Source of the DNA: Chitinophagaceae bacterium
Lineage (GTDB): Bacteria; Bacteroidota; Bacteroidia; Chitinophagales; Chitinophagaceae
Length of the DNA stretch: 32,725 nt
Reading direction: 5' to 3'
Assembly (NCBI GenBank): GCA_947447005.1
Contig: CANFHO010000022.1
Coordinates: 1 to 32,725 of the forward strand
The position numbers and the translations under genes were made by a program. Positions within the stretch are counted from its first letter, which is position 1, and the number at the start of each line of letters is the position of its first letter. Positions 25,038 through 32,725 of the stretch are shown here, one piece after another. The notes beneath the pieces are model-generated. The model had not been told where the DNA came from, ran no database searches, and saw nothing but the letters and a program-made list of their open reading frames with translations.

Positions 25038-25682
25038 ATGATAAGACTCAAAGTTTGTGGCATGACTAAAATCGACCAGCTGAAACAGTTGGAAGAATTT
25101 GGTGTGGACTTTGCAGGACTTATATTTTATGACAGATCTCCAAGATATGTTACAAGGTTTGGGCTTACCCCTGATATATTAAAAAAAGAAAAATTGGGAA
25201 TCAATAGAGTTGGCGTTTTTGTAAATGAATCCATTGACAATGTTCTACGAATTGTGGATGATTGGAAATTACACATGGTTCAACTTCATGGAGTTGAATC
25301 GCCTCGTTATTGTGAGCAAATCAGTAATCATATCACAACAATCAAGGCATTCCGAATAGGACAGGATGATAATGTATCCTACAAAACATTTCCATATGTT
25401 GAAAATACAGATCTGTTTCTGTTCGATACAAAAGCAAAAGCGTATGGAGGTACTGGTGAAAAATTTGAATGGAGTTTACTAAAACAGCAACCCCTTTCTA
25501 AAGCATATTTTTTAAGTGGTGGAATAGGACCAGATGATGTCGGAAAAATTAAGGAATTTTGCAGCTCGGAAAGAAAGTTGTTTTCCCTGGATGTGAACAG
25601 CGTATTTGAAGTTTCTCCAGGCATAAAAGATATGTCTAAAGTCAAATTATTTAATGAAGCAATCAAAAGCAATATACCATGA
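25038..25682 (+). CDS. trpF: Phosphoribosylanthranilate isomerase
   Basis: A small TIM-barrel protein of 214 residues that performs the Amadori rearrangement PRA to CdRP, the same chemistry as HisA further downstream. Cys7 (LKVCGMT) is the general base, and the general acid should be the Asp in LFLFDTKAKAYGGTG; the phosphate site is AYFLSGGIGPDDV. I choose ATG 25038; an in-frame TTG at 25020 would overlap trpC. The stop overlaps the trpB start (ATGA), so translation of the two is coupled. Confidence 0.94.
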   Translation: MIRLKVCGMTKIDQLKQLEEFGVDFAGLIFYDRSPRYVTRFGLTPDILKKEKLGINRVGVFVNESIDNVLRIVDDWKLHMVQLHGVESPRYCEQISNHITTIKAFRIGQDDNVSYKTFPYVENTDLFLFDTKAKAYGGTGEKFEWSLLKQQPLSKAYFLSGGIGPDDVGKIKEFCSSERKLFSLDVNSVFEVSPGIKDMSKVKLFNEAIKSNIP

Positions 25683-26872
25683 ATAAAATATTTTCTGCGC
25701 CTGATGAACATGGCTACTATGGCGATTTTGGAGGTGCATATATACCCGAAATGCTTTTTCAAAATGTGGAGGAATTGAAATCACAATACCTCACAATTTA
25801 TAATGACCCAGTTTTTCAAAAAGAGTATGCTGATTTGCTTACTGATTATGTTGGCAGACCAACACCTCTTTTTTTGGCAGAGCGACTCAGTGAAAGATTC
25901 AATTCTACTATTTATTTAAAGAGGGAAGATCTCTGCCACACAGGGGCTCATAAAATAAATAATACTGTAGGTCAGATTTTGTTGGCTCAACGACTTGGAA
26001 AGAAAAGAATAATTGCAGAAACAGGTGCTGGCCAGCATGGTGTAGCCACAGCCACAGTTTGTGCTTTGAAAGGCATGGAATGCATTGTGTATATGGGAGA
26101 GAAAGACATTGAACGGCAGGCTCCCAATGTGGCACGGATGAAAATGCTTGGAGCCACTGTTGTACCTGCAACCAGTGGAAGCAAAACCTTGAAGGATGCC
26201 ACCAATGAAGCTATTCGTGACTGGATCAATAATCCAATTGATACACATTACATCATTGGATCTGTAGTTGGCCCACACCCTTACCCAGATATGGTTGCCC
26301 GTTTTCAATCTATCATCAGCAAAGAAATCAGAAGTCAATTATTGAACAAAACAGGAAATGAGTTGCCAACACGCGTTATCGCTTGCGTGGGTGGAGGAAG
26401 CAATGCCGCTGGTGCATTTTATCATTTTTTGGATGAACCCCAAGTTGAAATTGTTGCAGTTGAAGCTGCAGGACATGGCGTGTATAGTGGAATGAGTGCC
26501 GCGACAACACAACTTGGTGTTCCCGGAATTTTACATGGCAGCAAAAGTATTGTCATGCAAACTGCAGATGGTCAGGTTGTAGAACCACACAGTATTTCAG
26601 CAGGATTGGATTACCCAGGCATTGGTCCAATGCACGCCAACCTATATTCATCCGGAAGAGGTACTTTCCTTAGTGCAACAGACGAAGAAGCTTTGCATTG
26701 GGCTTTTGAAGTTTCAAAAATGGAAGGAATTATCCCTGCTTTGGAAACATCTCATGCATTTGCAGTTCTTCCTAATCTTCCTATGGCAGAAAATGACATT
26801 ACAGTGATCTGTCTGAGTGGACGAGGGGATAAGGATTTGGCCACATACATGAATGCAATGGAAAATAAATAA
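25679..26872 (+). CDS. trpB: Tryptophan synthase beta chain
   Basis: A PLP enzyme of 397 residues that joins indole and serine. The PLP lysine is K92 in CHTGAHKINNT, the substrate loop is ETGAGQHGVA (114-123), and the phosphate cup is VGGGSNAAG. The length and the start MNKIFSAPDEHGYYGDFGG are typical of TrpB1, the form that pairs with TrpA. It begins four bases before the trpF stop codon ends. The following trpA starts 10 bases after its stop. Confidence 0.97.
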   Translation: MNKIFSAPDEHGYYGDFGGAYIPEMLFQNVEELKSQYLTIYNDPVFQKEYADLLTDYVGRPTPLFLAERLSERFNSTIYLKREDLCHTGAHKINNTVGQILLAQRLGKKRIIAETGAGQHGVATATVCALKGMECIVYMGEKDIERQAPNVARMKMLGATVVPATSGSKTLKDATNEAIRDWINNPIDTHYIIGSVVGPHPYPDMVARFQSIISKEIRSQLLNKTGNELPTRVIACVGGGSNAAGAFYHFLDEPQVEIVAVEAAGHGVYSGMSAATTQLGVPGILHGSKSIVMQTADGQVVEPHSISAGLDYPGIGPMHANLYSSGRGTFLSATDEEALHWAFEVSKMEGIIPALETSHAFAVLPNLPMAENDITVICLSGRGDKDLATYMNAMENK

Positions 26873-26882
26873 AGTGAATCAG

Positions 26883-27653
26883 ATGAACAGAATAAAATCA
26901 TTGTTTGAAAAAAAGCCTAAACGTATCTTGAACGTATATTTTACGGCTGGTTTTCCTAAACTGGATAATACACTTGAAATAATGCAACATTTGCAGGATA
27001 GTGGTGTAGACTTGATTGAACTCGGTATGCCATATAGTGACCCGCTTGCAGATGGACCCATTATTCAAGCCAGTAGCCTTGTCGCTCTGCAAAATGGAAT
27101 GACAGTAAAAAGACTTTTTGAACAATTGAAAGGGTTTAGGTCAGGCATCACAGTTCCTGTTGTTTTAATGGGATACATGAATACCGTTTTGCAATACGGA
27201 TTTGAAAAATTTTGTGAAGATGCTGCTTCTGTTGGTATAGATGGACTTATCTTACCAGATTTGCCAGCCTATGAGTTTGAAAAAACGTATAAAGAAGTCC
27301 TTAACAGATATGGGCTCAATTTTATTTTTTTGGTTACACCAGAAACAAGCGATGAGAGAGTAAAAATGCTTGATTCAATGAGCTCTGGTTTTTTATATGC
27401 TGTTTCTTCATCTTCAACAACCGGCAAGGATAAACAATTTGGAGATATTTCAACATATCTCAAAAAACTGAACGGACTGCAATTGAAAAATCCATTGTTG
27501 GTGGGCTTCGGTATCAAGGACAAAAATACGTTTGAAGCTGTTCAGGAATACACCAATGGAGCCATTATTGGAACTGCCTTTATTCACGCCATTGCTGATT
27601 CTTCTGATTTGAAAAAAGATGTTACTTCATTTATACATAATGTATTAGCATAA
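26883..27653 (+). CDS. trpA: Tryptophan synthase alpha chain
   Basis: A TIM barrel of 256 residues that cleaves indole-3-glycerol phosphate to indole, which is channelled to TrpB. The catalytic residues are E46 in LIELGMPYSDP and D57 in PLADGPIIQ. The motif ILPDLPAYEFE and the phosphate segment LLVGFGIKDKN are also family-typical. I chose ATG 26883 because the upstream ATG at 26853 lies inside trpB and would add ten residues. The hisH gene begins 10 bases after the stop, with no terminator between them, which links the trp and his blocks. Confidence 0.96.
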   Translation: MNRIKSLFEKKPKRILNVYFTAGFPKLDNTLEIMQHLQDSGVDLIELGMPYSDPLADGPIIQASSLVALQNGMTVKRLFEQLKGFRSGITVPVVLMGYMNTVLQYGFEKFCEDAASVGIDGLILPDLPAYEFEKTYKEVLNRYGLNFIFLVTPETSDERVKMLDSMSSGFLYAVSSSSTTGKDKQFGDISTYLKKLNGLQLKNPLLVGFGIKDKNTFEAVQEYTNGAIIGTAFIHAIADSSDLKKDVTSFIHNVLA

Positions 27654-27663
27654 ATTCATTGGA

Positions 27664-28254
27664 ATGAAAATTGTGATGATAAAATATAATGCAGGCAATG
27701 TTCAATCCCTGAAATATGCATTGGAACGAATTGGTATAACGCCTGTTATCTCAGATGAACCAGGGGAGATACTCAGTGCTGATAAGATCATTTTTCCAGG
27801 GGTGGGTGAAGCGAGTTCTGCCATGAAGTATTTAAAGGAAAAAGGTTTGGATGAAATCATTCAGCAAGTATCTCAGCCTTTCTTAGGCATTTGTTTGGGT
27901 ATGCAATTGATGTGCAGTCACTCTGAAGAAAATGATACACCCTGCTTAGGCATATTTCCCGAAAAAGTTAAATTATTCAAATCAACTGATTCTTCACAGA
28001 AAATTCCTCAAATTGGATGGAATAATATCAGAGATTTAAAATCTGATTTATTTAAAAATATATCTGACAATAGCTACAGCTATTTTGTTCATAGTTATTT
28101 TGCAGACCTTGGCAGTGATACCATTGCAACTTCAGATTACTGTGGTGCATATAGTTCTGCTTTGCACAAACAAAATTTTTATGGTGTTCAATTTCATCCA
28201 GAAAAAAGTGCATCAGTTGGAGAATCCATTTTAAAAAATTTTATCAACTTATAA
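27664..28254 (+). CDS. hisH: Imidazole glycerol-phosphate synthase, glutaminase subunit HisH
   Basis: A glutamine amidotransferase of 196 residues that feeds ammonia to HisF. The triad is C77 in FLGICLGMQLM, with H178 and E180 in GVQFHPEKSA. The N-terminus MIKYNAGNVQSLKYAL (5-20) matches HisH. It partners with HisF two genes downstream. It starts 10 bases after trpA and ends 3 bases before hisA. The early genes hisG, hisD, hisC and hisB are not in the window. Confidence 0.96.
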   Translation: MKIVMIKYNAGNVQSLKYALERIGITPVISDEPGEILSADKIIFPGVGEASSAMKYLKEKGLDEIIQQVSQPFLGICLGMQLMCSHSEENDTPCLGIFPEKVKLFKSTDSSQKIPQIGWNNIRDLKSDLFKNISDNSYSYFVHSYFADLGSDTIATSDYCGAYSSALHKQNFYGVQFHPEKSASVGESILKNFINL

Positions 28255-28257
28255 CAT

Positions 28258-28992
28258 ATGCAGATTATTCCTGCAATAGACTTAATTGATGGTAAGTGTG
28301 TTCGCCTGACGGAAGGGGATTATTCACAAAAAACGGAATATGGTACTTCTCCATTGGAGTTGGCAAAGATGTACGAGGATATGGGGATTGTGCGATTGCA
28401 TTTGGTTGATTTAGATGGCGCAAAGGCAGGTTCAGTAAAGAATTGGAAAGTAGCTGAAGAAATTTCTTCAGGCACTTCTTTGAAAATAGATTTTGGCGGG
28501 GGAGTGAAAACCCGTGAAGAAGTCATTCGAATAATCGATCTCGGAATTGATTTGGTTACTGTAGGCAGCATTGCCGCAAAACAACCTGAATTATTTCAGT
28601 TGTGGTTGGAGGAATTTGGTGCCAACCAATTTATGTTGGGAGCTGATGTAAGAGATGAATTTATCATGGTTGGTGGTTGGATTGAAAAGTCCTCTATTTC
28701 TCTTATCCCTTATTTGCAAGATTATGTTTCAAAAGGGATTCAATCGGTTTTTTGTACGGATGTTAGCAAAGACGGCAGATTGGAAGGACCCTCCACAGAG
28801 TTGTATTTGAAAATTAAAAAACAAATCCCTGAAATACATTTGATTGCCAGTGGTGGCGTTTCTTGTATGGATGATCTGTATGCCTTGAAAGAGGCTGGTT
28901 GTGATGGCGTCATTATAGGTAAGGCGATTTATGAAAAAAGAATCTCTTTACAGGAACTCAGTGATTTTATCAATCAAAACCAACTCAATTAA
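28258..28992 (+). CDS. hisA: ProFAR isomerase HisA
   Basis: A TIM barrel of 244 residues that isomerises ProFAR to PRFAR, the fourth step of histidine synthesis. Strand 1 has [15 protein letters not shown] with catalytic D8. The [13 protein letters not shown] stretch near residue 130 should hold the second catalytic Asp. The phosphate segments are DFGGGVKT and [12 protein letters not shown] HisA that also did the TrpF reaction would be a PriA, but a separate trpF is present, so there is no need for that. hisF begins one base after its stop. Confidence 0.95.
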   Translation: MQIIPAIDLIDGKCVRLTEGDYSQKTEYGTSPLELAKMYEDMGIVRLHLVDLDGAKAGSVKNWKVAEEISSGTSLKIDFGGGVKTREEVIRIIDLGIDLVTVGSIAAKQPELFQLWLEEFGANQFMLGADVRDEFIMVGGWIEKSSISLIPYLQDYVSKGIQSVFCTDVSKDGRLEGPSTELYLKIKKQIPEIHLIASGGVSCMDDLYALKEAGCDGVIIGKAIYEKRISLQELSDFINQNQLN

Positions 28993-28993
28993 G

Positions 28994-29755
28994 ATGTTAA
29001 CGAAAAGGATCATACCCTGTCTTGATATTAAGGATGGCAGAACCGTTAAAGGAACAAATTTTGTTGACTTGCGTGATGCTGGTGATCCGGTAGAATTGGC
29101 TGCCATGTATGCTGAGCAAGGTGCCGATGAATTGGTATTCCTTGACATTACAGCTACCAATGAAAAAAGAAAAACACTGGCCGCCTTGGTGGATCGAATT
29201 GCACATCGAATCAATATTCCATTTACAGTTGGTGGTGGTATTAGTTCTGTTGATGATGTAAGAGTATTGTTGGACCATGGTGCAGATAAAATTTCAGTTA
29301 ACACTTCCGCATTCAAGAATCCGGATTTGATCAATAACTTGGCAAGCGAATTTGGAAGTCAGTGTGTGGTATTGGCTATTGATACAAAGCAACACGATGA
29401 TGGTGAGTGGTATGTATATCTAAATGGCGGACGTTTGGCAACACCTACAACATGCCTGGATTGGGCCAAAGAAGGTGTTTTGAGGGGTGCTGGTGAAATA
29501 TTGCTTACTTCCATGGATCATGATGGCACAAAACAAGGATTCGCAAAAGAGATTACTGGGTTGGTCTCCAGAAATGTGTCAGTGCCAGTGATTGCTTCTG
29601 GTGGCGGAGGTAAAGCAGAACATTTTGCAGAGATACTACATGGATATGCAGATGCTGCCCTTGCTGCAAGCATTTTTCATTTCAGGGAAGTAGATATCCC
29701 TGACCTTAAAACATATCTGGATAAACAAGGTATTCCTGTCAGAAAGAATATTTGA
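28994..29755 (+). CDS. hisF: Imidazole glycerol-phosphate synthase, cyclase subunit HisF
   Basis: A cyclase subunit of 253 residues that, using ammonia from HisH, converts PRFAR to imidazole glycerol phosphate and AICAR. Catalytic D11 lies in [11 protein letters not shown] and D130 in VLAIDTKQ. The phosphate-binding GGGISS and [10 protein letters not shown] are both present. The start is ATG 28994; an upstream in-frame start at 28931 lies inside hisA and would add 21 residues absent from the family. The spacing to hisA of one base implies coupled translation. Confidence 0.96.
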   Translation: MLTKRIIPCLDIKDGRTVKGTNFVDLRDAGDPVELAAMYAEQGADELVFLDITATNEKRKTLAALVDRIAHRINIPFTVGGGISSVDDVRVLLDHGADKISVNTSAFKNPDLINNLASEFGSQCVVLAIDTKQHDDGEWYVYLNGGRLATPTTCLDWAKEGVLRGAGEILLTSMDHDGTKQGFAKEITGLVSRNVSVPVIASGGGGKAEHFAEILHGYADAALAASIFHFREVDIPDLKTYLDKQGIPVRKNI

Positions 29756-29777
29756 TTGATTAACTTTATTCATAATT

Positions 29778-30380
29778 ATGGATCTTAAGATAGATTTCGG
29801 AAAATATAATGACGGACTAGTTCCTGCCATCATTCAGGATATTACTTCATCAAAAGTGTTGATGTTGGGTTACATGAATCAGGAAGCATTTGATACGACC
29901 ATCTCTACTGGAAAGATTACATTTTTTAGCAGATCCAAACAGAGACTCTGGACAAAAGGGGAGGAGAGTGGTCATTTCATGGAGTATAAGTCTGTTTCAG
30001 TTGACTGTGATCAGGATGCCCTTTTGTTCAAAGTGCATCCAACCGGACCAGTTTGTCACACTGGCGCAGATACTTGCTGGAATGAAGTAAATCAGACTGA
30101 AGATTTTTTACAATACCTGGAGAATATAATCAGACTCAGACTTTCAGGTGATGATGAAAATTCATATGTTAAAAAATTATTCGCAAGAGGAATCAATAAG
30201 ATAGCCCAAAAGGTTGGAGAAGAAGCAGTGGAACTCGTAATTGAAGCGAAAGATAATAATGATGAATTATTTTTAAATGAAGCGGCAGATCTGTTATTCC
30301 ATTATTTGCTTTTGCTTAACAGTAAAGGGTTTAGTTTGCAATCAGTTAAGGAAATCCTTAAACAAAGACATAAAAAATGA
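29778..30380 (+). CDS. hisI: Bifunctional PRA-CH / PRA-PH HisIE
   Basis: A protein of 200 residues with two enzymes of histidine steps 2 and 3 fused in the usual order. Residues about 1-110 are the HisI cyclohydrolase (LMLGYMNQEAF, then SVSVDCDQDA, and GPVCHTGADTCW for zinc). Residues about 115-200 are the HisE pyrophosphohydrolase (KIAQKVGEEAVELVIEAK). With HisA and HisHF these genes cover steps 2 to 5. Its stop codon overlaps the start of the thioredoxin-family gene by four bases (ATGA). Confidence 0.95.
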   Translation: MDLKIDFGKYNDGLVPAIIQDITSSKVLMLGYMNQEAFDTTISTGKITFFSRSKQRLWTKGEESGHFMEYKSVSVDCDQDALLFKVHPTGPVCHTGADTCWNEVNQTEDFLQYLENIIRLRLSGDDENSYVKKLFARGINKIAQKVGEEAVELVIEAKDNNDELFLNEAADLLFHYLLLLNSKGFSLQSVKEILKQRHKK

Positions 30381-31459
30381 AAAAAATAATTTTTGCTTTT
30401 CTATTGTTGCCATTTATAAACATGGCACAAACTGCTCAAAATACATCCATTCAGGGAGTCTTAAAAGGAATGGCCGACAAAACCGAATTGGTTCTCCAAA
30501 AGTCTGATCAAGGGCAGGAAACCATTGCAACTGTTAAATCAATTGGAGATAAATTCACCATAACAGCTAAGATTTCAGAACCAGGTTTATATACACTTTC
30601 TTCCAAAAATAGTCAACAAAAGTTGGCAATGTTTATGGATGGATCTAATCTAAAAGTTCAAGGGGAATTTTTGAAAATACAGGCCGCATTTGTTTCTGGT
30701 TCTTCTGTTCAAAATGATTTTGTTACTTTCAATAACCAGTTCGGTCCTCTTTTTTCAAAGATTAGCTCAGCTGCCCAACAGTTGAACCAAGGTGTCAATG
30801 ACCCTGCAGGAATTATTCGAAAGCAGTATGCTGATGCGATGGAACAAATCAATACTCAGACTGACCAGTTCATTTCATCACATCCCAATTCAGCTGTTTC
30901 TCCATTTGTATTGATGGTGGCCATGCAGTTGAGCCAGGATCCTGCAGTTCATGAAAGAAGACTTTCAATGATCAATGAGAGTGCCAGAAATAATTTTTAT
31001 GGAAGAGCTGCTGCTGAAGCAATTGCCGAAAGTAAAATAGGTGCTATTGGAACTGTAGCTTCTGAATTTACTCAACAAGATGTAAACGGAAATGATGTTG
31101 CACTTTCAAGCCTTCGAGGTAAATATGTGTTGATTGATTTTTGGGCAAGTTGGTGTGGCCCATGTAGACAAGAAAATCCCAATGTAGTAAAAGCATATAA
31201 CAAGTATAAATCCAAAAACTTTACTGTTTTAGGTGTGTCACTGGATCGTGCAAAAGAACCTTGGGTAAAAGCAATCAGTGACGACAGACTTACCTGGACA
31301 CATGTGAGCGATCTCAAATATTGGAACAATGCAGTTGCTATGAAATATAAAATTCAGAGCATCCCGCAAAACTTTTTACTAGATCCAAATGGAGTCATTA
31401 TTGCAAAAAATCTCAGAGGTGAAGAGTTGCAATCAAGGCTGGAAGCACTTTTGAAGTAA
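30377..31459 (+). CDS. TlpA-like thioredoxin-family protein (DUF4369-type N-terminus)
   Basis: A protein of 360 residues with a signal peptide (about 1-17, ending NMA-Q). A beta-rich N-terminal domain follows (about 20-110, including SIQGVLKGMADKTELVL; DUF4369-like), then a helical linker, then a TlpA/AhpC-type thioredoxin fold from about 228. The redox motif is WASWCGPCRQE, with C260 and C263, and the cis-proline is in SIPQNFLLD. Family members are periplasmic thiol-disulphide reductases, often in cytochrome maturation or stress. It starts in the last four bases of hisIE, so it is translated with the histidine genes. Its link to amino acid synthesis is unknown. Confidence 0.9.
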   Translation: MKKIIFAFLLLPFINMAQTAQNTSIQGVLKGMADKTELVLQKSDQGQETIATVKSIGDKFTITAKISEPGLYTLSSKNSQQKLAMFMDGSNLKVQGEFLKIQAAFVSGSSVQNDFVTFNNQFGPLFSKISSAAQQLNQGVNDPAGIIRKQYADAMEQINTQTDQFISSHPNSAVSPFVLMVAMQLSQDPAVHERRLSMINESARNNFYGRAAAEAIAESKIGAIGTVASEFTQQDVNGNDVALSSLRGKYVLIDFWASWCGPCRQENPNVVKAYNKYKSKNFTVLGVSLDRAKEPWVKAISDDRLTWTHVSDLKYWNNAVAMKYKIQSIPQNFLLDPNGVIIAKNLRGEELQSRLEALLK

Positions 31460-31466
31460 ATCCATC

Positions 31467-31823
31467 CTAATAATATACATCCTCCAACAGAAAATATTCT
31501 ATATCATTTTCAGAAATGATGGTGATGGCGAGAATATTAAAACAGATCCATTTATGGGTAGGATTGAGCCTTAAATATTCGGTACCTGCGCTAATAAAGA
31601 AATGAAGCTTTTTCTTGTCAACACGATCCTCTGGATGCCCAAATGACCTTCCTTTGCGGGTCTTTATTTCAAAAAAATAAAGTTTATCATGTTGGGTTGC
31701 AACGAGATCTATTTCCCAATGCCCGCATCTCCAATTTTGCCTGATGATTTGATAACCTTGTTTTTGTATCCAATCAAATGCCAATTGTTCTCCTAATTTT
31801 CCTGTTTCATTGTGTGAAGCCAT
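31467..31823 (-). CDS. yraN: YraN family (UPF0102) nuclease-like protein
   Basis: A protein of 118 residues with a restriction-endonuclease-like (PD-(D/E)XK) core: GKLGEQLAFDWI at 8-19, then NWRCGHWEIDLVA (30-42) with E37 and D39, and YFFEIKTRKG (49-58) with E52 and K54. UPF0102 proteins have this fold but no established function; a link to Holliday-junction or DNA repair roles has been suggested from structure. The stop lies 7 bases from the convergent thioredoxin gene, and the start is 55 bases from manA, divergently arranged. Confidence 0.9.
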   Translation of the reverse strand: MASHNETGKLGEQLAFDWIQKQGYQIIRQNWRCGHWEIDLVATQHDKLYFFEIKTRKGRSFGHPEDRVDKKKLHFFISAGTEYLRLNPTHKWICFNILAITIISENDIEYFLLEDVYY

Positions 31824-31878
31824 AAACCTTATTCATTAACTTCGAAACTACTATTCAAGAGATCTAAAAAGAAGTGAA

Positions 31879-32725
31879 ATGCACCAATTAGAAGGAAGAA
31901 TTCAACACTATGCATGGGGTGGAAACAACTATATTCCACGATTATTTTCTATGGAAAATCAGGGAGAAACACCTTGTGCAGAATATTGGCTCGGGATTCA
32001 TGAAGGTGGCCCCACCCAGGTTAAATTGAGTGATCATGCACATACCACGTTGAGAGCCTTGATTGGATCTGATCGATATAGGTATTTGGGAAAAAAAGTT
32101 GCAGATCAATTTGGTAAACTACCTTACTTATTAAAAATTCTGGATGTAAAGGATATGTTGTCCATTCAGGTTCATCCGAATAAAAAGGATGCATTGGCTG
32201 GCTTTCTTAGGGAAAATGAAGCTGGAATTGATCTTAAAGCACCTCATCGTAATTACAAGGATGATAACCACAAGCCTGAACTCATGATCGCCCTTAGTGA
32301 TTTTTGGTTATTGCATGGTTTTTCGCCTGATTTAGAAAAGATACTTGAACAATATGATTTCCTTCATTGCTTCAAGAATATTCATCAGTCAGAAGGCATA
32401 AAAGGCCTCTATCAGAAAATCATGACTATCCCACAGGCATCTGTGGATGAGATATTGCAACCGTTGGCTGAAAGAATTGTGCCATCATATGAAAGAGAAG
32501 AACTTCAAAGGACGAGTCCTGATTTTTGGGCAGCACGTGCCATGAAAACTTTCAACATTGAGGGGAGGAAATATGATCGAGGTATTTTCTCCATTTACTT
32601 ATTCAATATTCTTCATCTTAAACCTGGTCAGGTAATATTCCAAGGTTCAGGAATGCCACATGCCTATATGGAAGGACAAAATATTGAGCTCATGTCCAAT
32701 TCAGACAATGTGTTGAGGGCAGGAT
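31879..32725 (+). CDS. manA: Mannose-6-phosphate isomerase, type I (partial, 3' end missing)
   Basis: Translation from ATG 31879 gives 282 residues before the window ends, with no stop codon. The zinc-site motifs are SIQVHPNKKDA (Q97, H99) and DNHKPELMIAL (E134). The C-terminal GMPHAYMEGQNIELM, followed by SDNVLRAG, matches the family's substrate-site segment. The enzyme interconverts mannose-6-phosphate and fructose-6-phosphate, feeding GDP-mannose or sugar use. It reads rightward, divergent from yraN. The intervening 55 bases show no clear promoter box. Confidence 0.93.
   Translation, partial: MHQLEGRIQHYAWGGNNYIPRLFSMENQGETPCAEYWLGIHEGGPTQVKLSDHAHTTLRALIGSDRYRYLGKKVADQFGKLPYLLKILDVKDMLSIQVHPNKKDALAGFLRENEAGIDLKAPHRNYKDDNHKPELMIALSDFWLLHGFSPDLEKILEQYDFLHCFKNIHQSEGIKGLYQKIMTIPQASVDEILQPLAERIVPSYEREELQRTSPDFWAARAMKTFNIEGRKYDRGIFSIYLFNILHLKPGQVIFQGSGMPHAYMEGQNIELMSNSDNVLRAG

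Noticed and set aside
25908-26338. Long minus-strand frames within trpB
   Set aside because: trpB is complete and well conserved, and the antisense frames arise from its codon pattern.
28931-28994. An extended HisF with 21 extra N-terminal residues
   Set aside because: The extension lies within hisA, and HisF proteins begin at the [11 protein letters not shown] position, so ATG 28994 is the better start.
1-32725. CRISPR arrays, insertion sequences, integrases, prophage or toxin-antitoxin genes
   Set aside because: No regular direct repeats, transposase motifs or phage genes were seen; the XRE-S24 gene alone is not evidence of a phage.

Overview
The window is about 32.7 kb of AT-rich, gene-dense chromosome that looks like a member of the Bacteroidota, perhaps Saprospiria or Chitinophagia. 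The clues are a PorQ-type component of the type IX secretion system, a LuxE-like acyl-protein synthetase, outer-membrane barrel proteins, a TlpA-type periplasmic thioredoxin, a TAnnTTTG promoter box before accD, few Shine-Dalgarno sequences, and a topoisomerase IV operon that carries a DUF1835-type gene. I see no insertion sequence, prophage, CRISPR array, tRNA or rRNA. Most of the content is housekeeping, with genes that look intact. No gene-free stretch exceeds about 210 bases.

Layout. 1-1157 (minus): parA and the start of parB, which runs off the left edge. 1356-4378 (plus): a membrane-anchored metallophosphoesterase and two exported outer-membrane-type proteins, closed by a strong terminator. 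4441-8092 (plus): lon behind a nested inverted repeat, a UUCG-loop terminator, then porQ. 8089-9658 (minus): an M42 aminopeptidase and a small lipoprotein. 9652-10971 (plus): the LuxE-like protein and a 55-residue membrane protein. 10979-13184 (minus): surE, a 99-residue membrane protein and lpxB, all overlapping. 13314-14072 (plus): an XRE-S24 repressor whose self-cleavage geometry looks intact. 14209-19462 (plus): topoisomerase IV subunit B, a DUF1835/DUF3658 protein and topoisomerase IV subunit A. 19595-20978 (plus): accD and smpB.

21054-31459 (plus) is the most interesting part. A complete tryptophan operon, trpEGDCFBA, runs with gaps of at most 15 bases or short overlaps straight into hisH-hisA-hisF-hisIE, and then into a thioredoxin-family gene whose start overlaps the hisIE stop. 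Just before trpE is a candidate transcription attenuator. It has an 18-codon leader ORF with adjacent Trp and His codons (TGG CAT), a terminator hairpin ending 24 bases before the trpE start codon, and an alternative antiterminator hairpin that takes the left arm of the terminator. The layout predicts that a ribosome stalled at either codon would leave the antiterminator free, whereas one at the leader stop codon would cover it. A single leader may therefore sense both amino acids made by this trp-his supraoperon. This is my inference from the sequence and is untested.

The right end (31467-32725) holds a yraN homologue on the minus strand and the 5' part of a type I mannose-6-phosphate isomerase gene, which runs off the edge.
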